A stretch of DNA of 64,000 bases from RGIG3178 sp942492795 (lineage in GTDB: Bacteria > Bacillota > Clostridia > Christensenellales > QAND01): positions 1,302,001 through 1,366,000 of the forward strand of contig OW818639.1 of NCBI GenBank assembly GCA_942492795.1, in the 5' to 3' direction. The notes beneath the pieces are model-generated. The model saw only the letters and a list, made by a program, of their open reading frames with translations. It was not told where the DNA came from and did no database searches. Below, in pieces: positions 35,707 through 43,884 of this stretch. The first letter of the stretch is position 1, and each line of letters opens with the position of its first letter. The position numbers and the translations under genes are program-made.

Positions 35707-36025
35707 AGATGATTGCCCTCATGGTTCCGATAAAGGACACCCACTTTTCCCGTTCCACCTCGATGAAACTTTTGCCTTTATCCGTCAGTTTGTAATATTT
35801 CCGGCCCGGTTTGCCCGGATCCGTTTGCGACCAATAGCCTTCGACGTATCCCTGCTTTTCCAGCTTGTGCAGCGCCGGATACAGGCTGCCTTCTTTCAAC
35901 ACAATGGCGCCGTTTGTGGCAATGCCAACCTGTTTTGTGATCTCATAGCCGTACCTGTCGCCGTTTGTCAAGCAGGACAGCAGGATCAGATCCATATTGC
36001 CCTTAACCGATGCGTTGGGGACCAA
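35690..36025 (-). CDS. PadR-family transcriptional regulator
   Basis: 111 residues, the short PadR-s2 type without a C-terminal Vir domain: DLILLSCLTNGDRYGYEITKQ, EGSLYPALHKLEKQGYVEGYW and GRKYYKLTDKG. I use TTG 36025 with AAAGGAGG 8 bases upstream, as GTG 36034 overlaps the ribosome site. Its own promoter contains a perfect inverted repeat with ATGT...ACAT halves, the usual PadR operator type, so autorepression is likely. Confidence 0.87.
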   Translation of the reverse strand: MVPNASVKGNMDLILLSCLTNGDRYGYEITKQVGIATNGAIVLKEGSLYPALHKLEKQGYVEGYWSQTDPGKPGRKYYKLTDKGKSFIEVEREKWVSFIGTMRAIIYGQTT

Positions 36026-36046
36026 ACCAGCCACCTCCTTTGTTTA

Positions 36047-36085
36047 TTCTATGTAAAATTATAACCTATATACATAGAATGTCAA
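36047..36085 (-). promoter_or_regulatory. padR2 promoter and flanking perfect dyad operator
   Basis: TTGACA (36080-36085), 16 bases, TATAAT (36058-36063). The arms TTCTATGTA and TACATAGAA (36047-36055, 36071-36079) flank the -10 exactly. The ATGTA/TACAT halves fit known PadR sites. Confidence 0.8.
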
Positions 36086-36101
36086 TGCATTATTTTGACA
36101 T

Positions 36102-36155
36102 AAAAAGAGGGTGGCAATTACAGACGCGCATCAATCGGTCTATCGTATGCCACCC
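36102..36155 (-). terminator. terminator of the toroid-protein gene
   Basis: GGGTGGCA/TGCCACCC stem with a long loop, followed on the minus strand by TCTTTTTATG. Confidence 0.6.
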
Positions 36156-36164
36156 GTTCTATGA

Positions 36165-36998
36165 TCAGTTTTTGCCTATGTTTTTCAGTATCTCGCGGTA
36201 TTTCTGCGTTGCAAGCTCGCTCGGTTCGCCTTTTTTGCAGCAAGCAAAGCGGGCGAGTTTCGGATTCGGGCGTTCCACCACGATTTTGCCATCCGAAAGT
36301 TTGGATTCAAGAACGCCAAGCGCTTCTAAAAACCGGCTGTCGGTCTTTGCCCGATCGTAAAAGGAAAGAACATAGACGTAGCTAAAAAGATTGTAGTTGG
36401 AAAACGGGTAAACGACCTGCATGAACAGCGTGCCGATCCCGTAATGGCACGGGCCCAAGGGTTTGCGGGTGACCCAGTGGTCCAGCAGGAAATCGACAGC
36501 CCTGTTTAGCGATTCGTCTTTGTTGGCAATCCCTGCAAGCCTGAACGCGTCCAAGGCCGCAAGCGTCGGTCCGGGATTGGATGCCTCCGTTTCGGGCCCT
36601 TTTCCATAGCTGAATTTCGCGCACCGCCAAGCGCCGTCGCTGTGCCGGGTATTAAGAAGATGGGAAAACGTCTTTTGCAACCTTTCATCCCCGGCATACC
36701 CCAAATGGCTAAGAACCCTTGCGGCGTTGATGGTTTGGCAAGGATAAATAGATCCCTGCGGGGACAGCCTGAACTTTCCGTCGTCCCGCCATACGCTAAA
36801 GATCAGATCGGCCGCTCCTCGTAGTACGGGATCGCTTCGATCCATGCCCAACTCATGGAGCATGAAAGCGCTCTCAAGGGTTGTGAACGGACTCCCTTTG
36901 ATCAGGCGTTTATCGGGAGTCGTCCAAAAATCGGCGCCGTTGTCGTGGCGCTTTGAAAGTATTGCGTCGATATCCGATTGATAGATGTTGGCAGCCAA
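36165..36998 (-). CDS. alpha/alpha-toroid (prenyltransferase/squalene-cyclase repeat) protein
   Basis: About 277 residues built from repeats of the type FTTLESAFMLHELG, YPCQTINAARVLSHLGY, PTLAALDAFRLAGIA and HYGIGTLFMQVVYPF, i.e. paired helices with QT/PT-hinged turns typical of the prenyltransferase and squalene oxidase repeat superfamily. No DxDD or DxxDD cyclase motif is visible, so enzymatic cyclase activity is doubtful. TTG 36998 has AAGGGGGG 6 bases before; ATG 37016 is an alternative. A second member lies at 50056-51081. Function unknown. Confidence 0.68.
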   Translation of the reverse strand: MAANIYQSDIDAILSKRHDNGADFWTTPDKRLIKGSPFTTLESAFMLHELGMDRSDPVLRGAADLIFSVWRDDGKFRLSPQGSIYPCQTINAARVLSHLGYAGDERLQKTFSHLLNTRHSDGAWRCAKFSYGKGPETEASNPGPTLAALDAFRLAGIANKDESLNRAVDFLLDHWVTRKPLGPCHYGIGTLFMQVVYPFSNYNLFSYVYVLSFYDRAKTDSRFLEALGVLESKLSDGKIVVERPNPKLARFACCKKGEPSELATQKYREILKNIGKN

Positions 36999-37287
36999 CA
37001 CGAACCCCCCTTGCATTGTTTTTCTTTGGAAACCGTATCTGTCTTTATTTTACATCAAAACAGCAAAAAGCCAATAAAAATCCCCCAATAGAATAGCCTT
37101 CAGGCATTATGACAATAGTTGGCAATTCGTTTCCATGATATAATAAAAATACAGCGAAGTAAGCCCTGACATCCCATAGAAATCACCTTATATCGACCTT
37201 CGAAATCCTTGCGGCATTGCCTTGAAAGCGAACGGACATTCTGAAGAACAAAACGATCTTGCGTGTACATTGAGGGAGGTTTGTATC

Positions 37288-37824
37288 ATGGGAAAAGCAA
37301 CGGATGATCTAAGAACCGAACACGAATCCATTTTGTATGTTTTGAAGCTGCTGGCAAAAATGCTTCCGGATGATCCGAAGGATGCCAAACATCTGTCCGA
37401 TTGCAACGATATGGTCTATTTTTTCAAGACGTTTGCCGACAAATGCCATCACGGGAAGGAAGAAATATATCTATTCCCCACCTTAATAGAGCGGGGTATC
37501 CCGAAAGAAGGCGGTCCCATCGGCGTCATGCTTCGTGAGCACGACCAGGGCAGGGGGTATATCGCCCAGATGACCAAAGCCTTAGAAACTGACGATGCCA
37601 AAGCGTACGGCACCGCTGCCAAACTGTATGCCGATCTGTTGTTCAGGCATATCGAAAAGGAAAACGATATCCTCTTTAAAATGGCGGATCAGGTACTGGA
37701 CGGCGAAATGCAGCAGCTGATGTCCGAACAGTTCGAGAGGTTTGAACAGCAGGTCATCGGGCACGGCGTCCATGAGCAACTGCATGCGATGATCGAATCA
37801 TGGACACAAACATACGACTCTTAA
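37288..37824 (+). CDS. hemerythrin-domain protein
   Basis: 178 residues, a four-helix hemerythrin (HHE) domain with the iron ligands in LRTEHESILYVL, KCHHGKEEIYLFP, MLREHDQGRGYI and FRHIEKENDILF. It binds a di-iron centre and may sense or scavenge oxygen, NO or peroxide, a common need in anaerobes. ATG 37288 has GGGAGG 9 bases upstream; the longer frame to 37222 lacks a site. A TATAAT-like box at about 37138-37143 is a possible -10. Likely monocistronic, or co-read with chrA 56 bases on. Confidence 0.85.
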   Translation: MGKATDDLRTEHESILYVLKLLAKMLPDDPKDAKHLSDCNDMVYFFKTFADKCHHGKEEIYLFPTLIERGIPKEGGPIGVMLREHDQGRGYIAQMTKALETDDAKAYGTAAKLYADLLFRHIEKENDILFKMADQVLDGEMQQLMSEQFERFEQQVIGHGVHEQLHAMIESWTQTYDS

Positions 37825-37880
37825 GCGATAAAACGATATAGGTAAAATCGCAGAATATTTCTTAAAAAGGGTGATTTGCT

Positions 37881-39044
37881 TTGGAATCGATAAGCCGCCG
37901 CCGTTTATTTCTCGCATTTTTAAAAATCGGCAGTTCCTCTTTCGGCCTTGCAATGGCGGCGGAATTTAAACGCGTCATAGCACAGCAACGCGGTTGGCTC
38001 AGCGATGCGGAGATGATGGAAGGTTTGGCACTCGCCCAGACCCTGCCCGGCCCGACGTTCGTATTGCTGTCCGCCTATATCGGCAACAAATTAAAAGGCG
38101 TATTGGGTGCCGCCTTAAGCGTTATCGGATTCATACTGCCATCCTTTTTGATGATGTGCTTGTTGTCCTGGGTCTATTTTCGCTTCAATGAAGTTGCGTT
38201 TGTCCACACGCTGTTCCGCGGTTTAAGCGCAATCGTTGTGGCGCTTATCCTCAATGCCGTGTTCATCATCGGCAAAAGCGCGATCAAGAGCGCCTGGGCG
38301 CTGATCGTGGTGGCATATGCGATTGCGATGACTTTTCTGTACAACAACGTCTTTGTCATCCTCATCGGCGCGGCATTGCTGGGCATTGTGATCTTCAAGC
38401 GCACACTGCCCGCCAACGAGCAGAAAGCGGAAGAGAAGATTGACAAAAAGGCGGCTTTTTTGGACATCGCCAAGGTCGCGGCGTTTATCGTCGCGTTCTT
38501 TGCGCTACTATCTTTAAACGGAACATTGTTTACGATGGGCACTTCGTTCTTTCGCATCGGGCTGTTTGTATTCGGCAACGGATATACGATGATGCCGTTG
38601 ATCCAGCAGGAGGTCGTTGCCGTACGCGGCTGGCTTACCACAAATCAGTTCCTCGTCGGCGTGGCGCTGGGACAGATCACCCCGGGACCCGTGACGATAA
38701 CCGCGGTGTTCATCGGCTACAGCCTGATGGGATTGCTGGGCGGCCTTGTCGGGATCATCTCCATGTACCTTCCGGCGGTGCTTTTGGTCATCATTGTTTC
38801 GCCCGTTTTCAAACGGATCAAGAACAACCCGTGGATCCGCTCTTCACTGATGGGCTTAAATGCCGCGTTTGTGGGGTTGATGGTCTACTTCCTGATCCGC
38901 TCAAGCATGACCGCGCTTGTGGACATTCCGACCATTGTGCTGGCAACAGGCGCGTTTGCTGCGATAAAGCTGACCAAGATCAACACCATCCTGATCATCC
39001 TGGGCGGAACGGCGCTGTTTCTTCTGGCATCGTTTGTTCTATAG
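37881..39044 (+). CDS. chrA: full-length ChrA-family chromate/anion transporter
   Basis: 387 residues with both ChrA halves in one chain: SSFGLAMAAEFKRVIAQQRGW and ALAQTLPGPTFVLLSAYIGNKL in the first, FGNGYTMMPLIQQEVVAVRGW and LGQITPGPVTITAVFIGY in the second. Family members expel chromate by proton antiport; the substrate here is not proven. Starts with TTG 37881 behind AAGGG. It contrasts with the split version at 17124-18271. Confidence 0.87.
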   Translation: MESISRRRLFLAFLKIGSSSFGLAMAAEFKRVIAQQRGWLSDAEMMEGLALAQTLPGPTFVLLSAYIGNKLKGVLGAALSVIGFILPSFLMMCLLSWVYFRFNEVAFVHTLFRGLSAIVVALILNAVFIIGKSAIKSAWALIVVAYAIAMTFLYNNVFVILIGAALLGIVIFKRTLPANEQKAEEKIDKKAAFLDIAKVAAFIVAFFALLSLNGTLFTMGTSFFRIGLFVFGNGYTMMPLIQQEVVAVRGWLTTNQFLVGVALGQITPGPVTITAVFIGYSLMGLLGGLVGIISMYLPAVLLVIIVSPVFKRIKNNPWIRSSLMGLNAAFVGLMVYFLIRSSMTALVDIPTIVLATGAFAAIKLTKINTILIILGGTALFLLASFVL

Positions 39045-39096
39045 ATAGCCTGTCTTTAAAATCCTGTCATAATGCGTACTATTGCTTTCTTGCATC

Positions 39097-39122
39097 AAAA
39101 AGGCACGGGTTTCCGTGCCTTT
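39097..39122. terminator. terminator between convergent genes
   Basis: AAAGGCACGG-GTTT-CCGTGCCTTT, with A run on one side and T-rich sequence on the other. Confidence 0.75.
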
Positions 39123-39169
39123 GCTGTTTATTGGAATTGATAGATTGCCAGATAACCGTAAAGGAAACT

Positions 39170-40327
39170 TCACGGACATTGAATAAAACCCTGCGCCCAA
39201 AGGCATGCTCCGCAGGTGGGATGCTCGTTCGCAAAACAATCGTCCTCATTGTCCACGATCCTGTCACAGCCGCCGCATGACGTGCAAGGCGGGAAATCAA
39301 ACCGGCGCACTTTATCGCGAAACGACGCGTACGCTTCGGACGACCAGATTTCCATAAGCGTTTGCGCAGATATGTTGCCATAGCTCTTGGGCTTGATGAT
39401 CCGGTGCTTATCGTTGAGGAATGTCTCGCTCGGATGCAGCAGTCCCATGCATGGCGAAACGTCCCCGTTCCATTTGACAAACACGTTGTTCTCCTGCACG
39501 AAACGGCAGTAATCCTCCTTGCGGCACAGCGGATCGCCCATCACGGAAAAAGTACTCAGCGTCTTGAGCATGCTGATAAGAGGCTGCGTTGTTTGCTCCG
39601 TCCAGTCCATCAACGGGAAGTCGACATGGGACGGCGCTTCGTAGCCCAGACAATCACACGTCGGGGTTCCTATGTCGTCCTCTCTGTCCCGGTTTTTCAA
39701 ATACGAGCCGGATTTCAATGTCGTAAAGAAAAGCGCCTGCTGCATGTATTCCTCGGTATAGGGCAACACGTGGGATATCTTGATATCCTTCGCGCCGCAT
39801 TGCATCGCCAGCAACATCAAATCCATCAGGTGGTGAATGTTGTCCTTCATCGCGACAAAGGTCAGCCCGATTTGAAAATGAATAAACCGTGGTTGCCTGC
39901 GTAGCTCACCCAATTGCAACAAGTTCTGCTTGACGAGCGCAAAACTGCCGTGTTCCGCGTTTTCTTCGTTTTGTTCATCAAATCCGTCCACGCTGAACCA
40001 AACTTTGTCAAGGCCGGCTTCGATGATCTCCTGTGCTCGATCAGGCGTCATCAGCGTACCGTTGGTCACGCATTCCACCCGTTTGCCCGCGGATTTTGCC
40101 ATCCGCACCATCTCCACAAAGTCTGGATGGAACATCGGTTCACCGACGCCGCCGAAGAATATTGTATGGATGCTCTTGAGGCCTTTAACTTCTTCAATCA
40201 GCTTACGATATAAATTCATGTCCATATGGCCAAGCAACTCGCCTTTCCAGCCCTGCCGCATGCACATGGTACAATCGAGGTTGCAAAGCGTGCTCGCTTC
40301 AACATACAGTTTTTCTATCGGTTCCAT
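39170..40327 (-). CDS. radical SAM/SPASM protein, probable tungsten-enzyme maturase
   Basis: 385 residues. N-terminal cluster motif CNLDCTMC, then FGGVGEPMFHPDF and SVDGFDEQNEENAEHG. The C-terminal SPASM region ends in a dense Cys pattern, CTSCGGCDRIVDNEDDC then CGACLWAQGFIQCP. That ending matches what I know of the tungsten cofactor oxidoreductase radical SAM maturase family (TIGR04317), encoded near aldehyde:ferredoxin oxidoreductases. No such oxidoreductase is in the window, so the assignment is by signature only. ATG 40327 with GAGGGG upstream. Confidence 0.68.
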   Translation of the reverse strand: MEPIEKLYVEASTLCNLDCTMCMRQGWKGELLGHMDMNLYRKLIEEVKGLKSIHTIFFGGVGEPMFHPDFVEMVRMAKSAGKRVECVTNGTLMTPDRAQEIIEAGLDKVWFSVDGFDEQNEENAEHGSFALVKQNLLQLGELRRQPRFIHFQIGLTFVAMKDNIHHLMDLMLLAMQCGAKDIKISHVLPYTEEYMQQALFFTTLKSGSYLKNRDREDDIGTPTCDCLGYEAPSHVDFPLMDWTEQTTQPLISMLKTLSTFSVMGDPLCRKEDYCRFVQENNVFVKWNGDVSPCMGLLHPSETFLNDKHRIIKPKSYGNISAQTLMEIWSSEAYASFRDKVRRFDFPPCTSCGGCDRIVDNEDDCFANEHPTCGACLWAQGFIQCP

Positions 40328-40359
40328 TTTGCCCCTCATATTCGGTGGTAGTATGAAAA

Positions 40360-40388
40360 AGTATATATTTTCCGCACGGAAAAGTAAA
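40360..40388 (-). promoter_or_regulatory. promoter with palindrome in spacer
   Basis: TTTACT (40383-40388), 17 bases, TATACT (40360-40365). The spacer contains TTTTCCGTGCGGAAAA (40368-40383), an almost perfect palindrome that may be an operator. Confidence 0.6.
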
Positions 40389-40442
40389 TCCGATGCATGG
40401 TTACAGCAGCGTGTGTTCCGACGCTTTTGATAGGACCGGACA

Positions 40443-40477
40443 AAAAGAAGAAAGGGAAATCATATTGATTTCCCTTT
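40443..40477 (-). terminator. terminator of the polyferredoxin operon
   Basis: AAAGGGAAATCA/TGATTTCCCTTT hairpin followed by T-rich bases on the minus strand. Confidence 0.65.
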
Positions 40478-40490
40478 CGTTGGCCAACGC

Positions 40491-40979
40491 TTACGGCAGA
40501 TCCACAGCCCACTGCTCGAGTGCTACGATTTGATCCTTGCTCAACGTGCCCTTTTGTTTTAAGAGTTCTGCCGCCGCCCTCGGAAGATAGGTTGCCAAGT
40601 TGTCCGCAGAGGGTATTCCCTTATAAAGGGCAACGAAGTAACGGACGGACCCGGTGCCGATTTCTTTTCCTTCGGGGAGGTTGGCATACATCGATTCAAG
40701 GTCTTTGCATTTGACCACGGCAAAGTCGCCGGAGGAACCGTTGCCAAACGCCGTCTTTAAGTCGCCGATCGGAACGCCATAGCTGCCGGCTATGTCGCCG
40801 AAGGTATAGGAGCCCCGAATGTCCGCCGGATCGGCCGATCCTGCAAACTCGCCGTCCTTGATCTTTGCGGGTTGCTTGTCGGTCGTCGTTTGCCACAAAC
40901 CCATTGCAGAGGATACGGCGATGCCGCCAAAGAGGATGGCAACGCTCAGCACAGCCAAAAGCCACGTTTTAATTTTCAT
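40491..40979 (-). CDS. membrane-anchored partner of the polyferredoxin, unknown family
   Basis: 162 residues with one N-terminal hydrophobic helix (about 5-25). The soluble part contains GSYTFGDIAGSYGVPIGDLKTAFG, a helix-turn motif I have seen in proteins linked to membrane Fe-S carriers but cannot name with certainty, then FAVVKCKDLESMYANLP and a C-terminal helical region. It follows the NapH-like gene by one base, so both are co-translated and probably form one outer-face/membrane unit. No heme or Fe-S Cys motif is present. Confidence 0.6.
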   Translation of the reverse strand: MKIKTWLLAVLSVAILFGGIAVSSAMGLWQTTTDKQPAKIKDGEFAGSADPADIRGSYTFGDIAGSYGVPIGDLKTAFGNGSSGDFAVVKCKDLESMYANLPEGKEIGTGSVRYFVALYKGIPSADNLATYLPRAAAELLKQKGTLSKDQIVALEQWAVDLP

Positions 40980-40980
40980 A

Positions 40981-41847
40981 TTACTTCTCCCCCTTTGCTG
41001 CCAACGCTACCGTATCCCCGATCGGGCAAGCGGATTCCGATGTGCACTTCATGCAGGAGATACACTGGTGGTCGCGCACGGTTGAGGTGCCTGAAACTTC
41101 AATGTTCATCGGGCACGCGTTGTCACAGGCTTTGCAATCGATGCAACTCGATACACGGCGCCTTATGGCAAAGATGCGCAAACGGTTGAAAATGCCCAGC
41201 AACGCGCCGTACGGACAGGCATACTTGCACCAGGGGCGCTCCACGAACAACGACAAGAGCATCGTCGCACCGAGCACGATGAAGGCGGTTATTGCTACCT
41301 CACCGGTATAGAAATTGAACATCGCATAGTAGGGATCCACGCTTTGAAACAACAGCGTTGCGGAAGTCGCCGTCATGTACACAACAAGCGCCAGCACGAC
41401 GTAGCGAAGATAGCGCAGGACGCGGTCAACACGTTGCGGAATCATGTTGTTATAGCGCTGTTTGAATATTTTTTTGCCGAGTTTTCCGATCCATTCCTGC
41501 AGTGAGCCAAGCGGGCAAAACCAGCCGCAGAGCACAGGCCCGAACAGGATAGACAGCAACAGTACGATTACCATCAGCACGAATGCCGACGCGTGGATCT
41601 TTTGAATGAAAGTACCTACAGTGAGGAACTGGTAGAACGTCTCCACGCCGCCGAACGGACAGATCGAATGCAGGGACACTGCGCCCAGCAGCGGGAGTGT
41701 AATGCCCGCCGCCGAAAGCGCCTTGCCGGCTGTCAGAAACACCACAAAGGAGAAGAAGAATATTTGTACGCCGGTGCGGAGCTTCTGCGCAGCCTTGACA
41801 GGTTTGCGCTTCGATCCGGTTGCGGCTTTGTCTGTCGGTTCATTCAT
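40981..41847 (-). CDS. NapH-like membrane polyferredoxin
   Basis: 288 residues. Cytosolic Lys-rich start, then about four helices, with FGPVLCGWFCPLGSLQEWIGK and RPWCKYACPYGALLGIF carrying the CxxxCP motifs of the NapH/NosR/RdxA family, and two C-terminal clusters in CIDCKACDNACP and CISCMKCTSESACP. Likely passes electrons across the membrane to a partner (the 40491 product or an unlinked reductase). The longer sister of the 255-residue protein at 3148-3915. Confidence 0.82.
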   Translation of the reverse strand: MNEPTDKAATGSKRKPVKAAQKLRTGVQIFFFSFVVFLTAGKALSAAGITLPLLGAVSLHSICPFGGVETFYQFLTVGTFIQKIHASAFVLMVIVLLLSILFGPVLCGWFCPLGSLQEWIGKLGKKIFKQRYNNMIPQRVDRVLRYLRYVVLALVVYMTATSATLLFQSVDPYYAMFNFYTGEVAITAFIVLGATMLLSLFVERPWCKYACPYGALLGIFNRLRIFAIRRRVSSCIDCKACDNACPMNIEVSGTSTVRDHQCISCMKCTSESACPIGDTVALAAKGEK

Positions 41848-41898
41848 GCTTGTATAACCCCCGTTGAAAGATAGATGAAACGTTGACGATCCATGAAT

Positions 41899-42759
41899 CT
41901 ACTTGCGTTCGCCGCAATTTTCCTCGCCGCAGGAAGCGCAATCATGTTCTTTGACGGATGCGCCTTCGTGTTCGTCCTGATGCTCGCCATGATGGCTGTG
42001 CGTTGCGTTCGGATCGAAAACCAGGGTTCCCGCCAAAAGCAACGCCACCGCTTCATCCGCTTCGCCTGTTACACTGCCATAGAGTTTGATGCCTGCCTCA
42101 TCCAGTCCGCGCTTTGCCCCGTCGCCTATTCCGCCGCAGATGACCGCGTCCACTTCGAGATTGCTTAGCATGCCCGCCACGGCGTTGTGCCCGCTGCCGA
42201 TTGTGTTGACGACGACAGCCCCTACGACTTTGCCGTCCGTGACATCATAAATCTTAAAGCTCCTGGAGCTTCCGAAGTGCTGGAATACCTGTCCGTCTTC
42301 GTATGTTACCGCTATTTTCATTTTGTTTTTCTCACTTTCTGTTTTTTGTTTTATTGAGTTACTTTGATTGGAATTCGGGAAAGGGGTTTTTTGCGTATCG
42401 TTCGTATCCCCCAGCCGGCAAGCGTTCCTGTCGCATCGTTTGCACCCGCAAAAAGACGTATTGCCGTCGCACAGAACATAATCGCCGCCGCTTATGGATA
42501 GTTTTGTACCGCTGATCAGAAACTCTGCCAATTTTAAGCGCGCGCTGTTGTAGATCGCCTGTGCAGTCGTCCGGGCTACATTCATCCGCTCGGCACATTC
42601 CTCCTGGCTCAGCCTGTCAAGGTCTATGAGCCGTATCGTTTCGAACTCATCAACGGTCATCATGACAACGGTTTGCTCTTTGGCCTCTTCGCCCACCGGG
42701 GCAAAGATTCGGCTGCCCGGCATGCAGCAGACGCGCCGGCACTTTCTTGGTCTTGGCAT
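41899..42759 (-). CDS. DUF134 HTH domain fused to NifX-like cofactor-binding domain
   Basis: 286 residues. The N-terminal 100 residues (MPRPRKCRRVCCMPGSRIF, TVDEFETIRLIDLDRLSQEECAERMNVARTTAQAIY) are a DUF134 helix-turn-helix domain with conserved cysteines. After a polar linker, MKIAVTYEDGQVFQHFGSSRSFKIY begins a dinitrogenase iron-molybdenum cofactor (NifX/NafY) domain. A His/Cys tail (HSHHGEHQDEHEG, CASCGEENCGERK) closes it. It probably senses a metal or Fe-S/Mo species and controls its own promoter, which has two palindromes. ATG 42759 lies after AAAGGATG. Confidence 0.8.
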   Translation of the reverse strand: MPRPRKCRRVCCMPGSRIFAPVGEEAKEQTVVMMTVDEFETIRLIDLDRLSQEECAERMNVARTTAQAIYNSARLKLAEFLISGTKLSISGGDYVLCDGNTSFCGCKRCDRNACRLGDTNDTQKTPFPNSNQSNSIKQKTESEKNKMKIAVTYEDGQVFQHFGSSRSFKIYDVTDGKVVGAVVVNTIGSGHNAVAGMLSNLEVDAVICGGIGDGAKRGLDEAGIKLYGSVTGEADEAVALLLAGTLVFDPNATHSHHGEHQDEHEGASVKEHDCASCGEENCGERK

Positions 42760-42784
42760 TGATCCCATCCTTTCGATATCTATA

Positions 42785-42840
42785 AATGGCATATGCCATT
42801 AACTAAAAGGAGAATAACATTCAAATTGGCATATGTCAAT
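42785..42840 (-). promoter_or_regulatory. promoter with two GGCATATG palindromic operators
   Basis: TTGACA (42834-42839), 17 bases, TATTCT (42811-42816) drive the DUF134-NifX gene. AATGGCATATGCCATT (42785-42800) is a perfect palindrome after the start point, and ATTGGCATATGTCAAT (42825-42840) nearly so, covering the -35. Their centres are 40 bases apart, about four helical turns, which would place both on the same DNA face. Confidence 0.75.
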
Positions 42841-42907
42841 AATAGTTTGGCGATTTCCTTACCTTGTGTGACCAGGTTACAAAGCGAACCCGTTTGTGGA
42901 TATTTGT

Positions 42908-42936
42908 TTGCAGTACGTAAGGATTGTGTTTATTAT
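42908..42936 (+). promoter_or_regulatory. promoter of the CGGC-domain gene
   Basis: TTGCAG (42908-42913), 17 bases, TATTAT (42931-42936). A hairpin GAAGCAT/ATGCTTC follows directly at 42938-42959. Confidence 0.55.
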
Positions 42937-43048
42937 AGAAGCATATCGGATGATGCTTCCCACGTCTTTGTATGGGGCGCAAGAGGCTGCATGGATTTGA
43001 ACAAGCATAATGTGTTCCAATAAACAAGAGCATTGGAGGATTTTTAAA

Positions 43049-43381
43049 ATGAAAGTCGGATTGATTCGCTGTATGCAGACGGAAGATATGTGCCCTTCGG
43101 CAACCTGTTTTCGCATCATGCGGGAAAAGAAGAACGCGTTTGAGCCGGAGCAAGAAGATGTCGTTGTGATCGGGGTGAATACCTGCGGCGGGTGTCCCGG
43201 GAAGAAAGCGGTGACGAGGGCTGCCGAAATGGTAAAACGCGGGGCGGATACCATCGTGATGGCATCCTGCATTCAAAAGGGAAGCCCCATCGGTTTTCCG
43301 TGCCCCAATTTTGAACAGATGAAGGAAGCCATCGCGAAAAAAGTCGGAGAGTCCGTTCGCATCATCGACTATACCCACTGA
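43049..43381 (+). CDS. CGGC-domain putative metal-binding protein
   Basis: 110 residues. KVGLIRCMQTEDMCPSATCF, then VNTCGGCPGKKAVTRAAEMV (the CGGC motif) and MASCIQKGSPIGFPCPNF. The family is thought to bind metal through its conserved cysteines, function unknown. ATG 43049 has GGAGG 9 bases upstream; the upstream part of the frame has no site. Own promoter and terminator (43407-43434), so a single-gene unit beside the regulator at 41899 and the metal cassette at 43522. Confidence 0.8.
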   Translation: MKVGLIRCMQTEDMCPSATCFRIMREKKNAFEPEQEDVVVIGVNTCGGCPGKKAVTRAAEMVKRGADTIVMASCIQKGSPIGFPCPNFEQMKEAIAKKVGESVRIIDYTH

Positions 43382-43406
43382 CGCCAAGTGCATTTTTTCA
43401 TGCAAG

Positions 43407-43434
43407 GAGCCGCACGCGATGCGGCTCTTTTGTT
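43407..43434 (+). terminator. terminator of the CGGC gene
   Basis: GAGCCGCA-CGCGA-TGCGGCTC followed by TTTTGTTT. Confidence 0.85.
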
Positions 43435-43452
43435 TGAAGAAAAAAACAATGA

Positions 43453-43501
43453 TTGACAGAACCATATAGCCAAAATATAATATGATTAAGTAGTAACTTA
43501 A
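43453..43501 (+). promoter_or_regulatory. promoter and operator of the arsR-permease cassette
   Basis: TTGACA (43453-43458), 17 bases, TATAAT (43476-43481), both consensus. A perfect dyad TTAAGT-AGTA-ACTTAA (43486-43501) covers the likely start point and fits an ArsR-type site. Confidence 0.82.
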
Positions 43502-43521
43502 ATAAAAACAGAGGTTGTGCC

Positions 43522-43884
43522 ATGGATAATGTTGTGGAAATTTTAAAAGCCCTGTCCGATCCATCAAGATACCTGATCGTGAACTTGCTGTTGCACCGCG
43601 ATTTTTGTGTGGGCGCCTTGGCAAAAAGGGTGGGAATATCCGAAGCCGCAGTATCGCAGCACCTTCAGTTGCTGCGAAAAGCCGGTATCGTCAAAGGGGA
43701 AAAGCGCGGGTATTTTACCCATTATCAGGTCGACCGTGATCTTTTAAAAGCGATTGCGAACGAGTTTATGGGATTGGCAGCACAAATCGCCGAAAGCGGA
43801 TGCGGCTGTCAGGGGCAAAACAGGCAGATCGAATGCTGCGGTTGCAGGAAGGAGGGTACGGAAAATGAATCATTGTCATTGTGA
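43522..43884 (+). CDS. ArsR/SmtB-family metalloregulator with Cys-rich tail
   Basis: 120 residues. ILKALSDPSRYLIVNLLLHRDFCVGALAKRVGI and EAAVSQHLQLLRKAGIVKGEKRG are the winged-helix core; Cys in DFCVGAL sits where CVC metal sensors bind As(III). The tail adds five cysteines (GCGC, CCGC). A soft-metal inducer such as arsenite or an organoarsenical is likely by family. First gene of the cassette with the small Cys-rich protein and two permease halves. Confidence 0.86.
   Translation: MDNVVEILKALSDPSRYLIVNLLLHRDFCVGALAKRVGISEAAVSQHLQLLRKAGIVKGEKRGYFTHYQVDRDLLKAIANEFMGLAAQIAESGCGCQGQNRQIECCGCRKEGTENESLSL

Noticed and set aside
42793..43023. 76-codon plus frame between DUF134-NifX and CGGC genes
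   Set aside because: It starts inside the operator region, crosses the downstream promoter and has no ribosome site in register.
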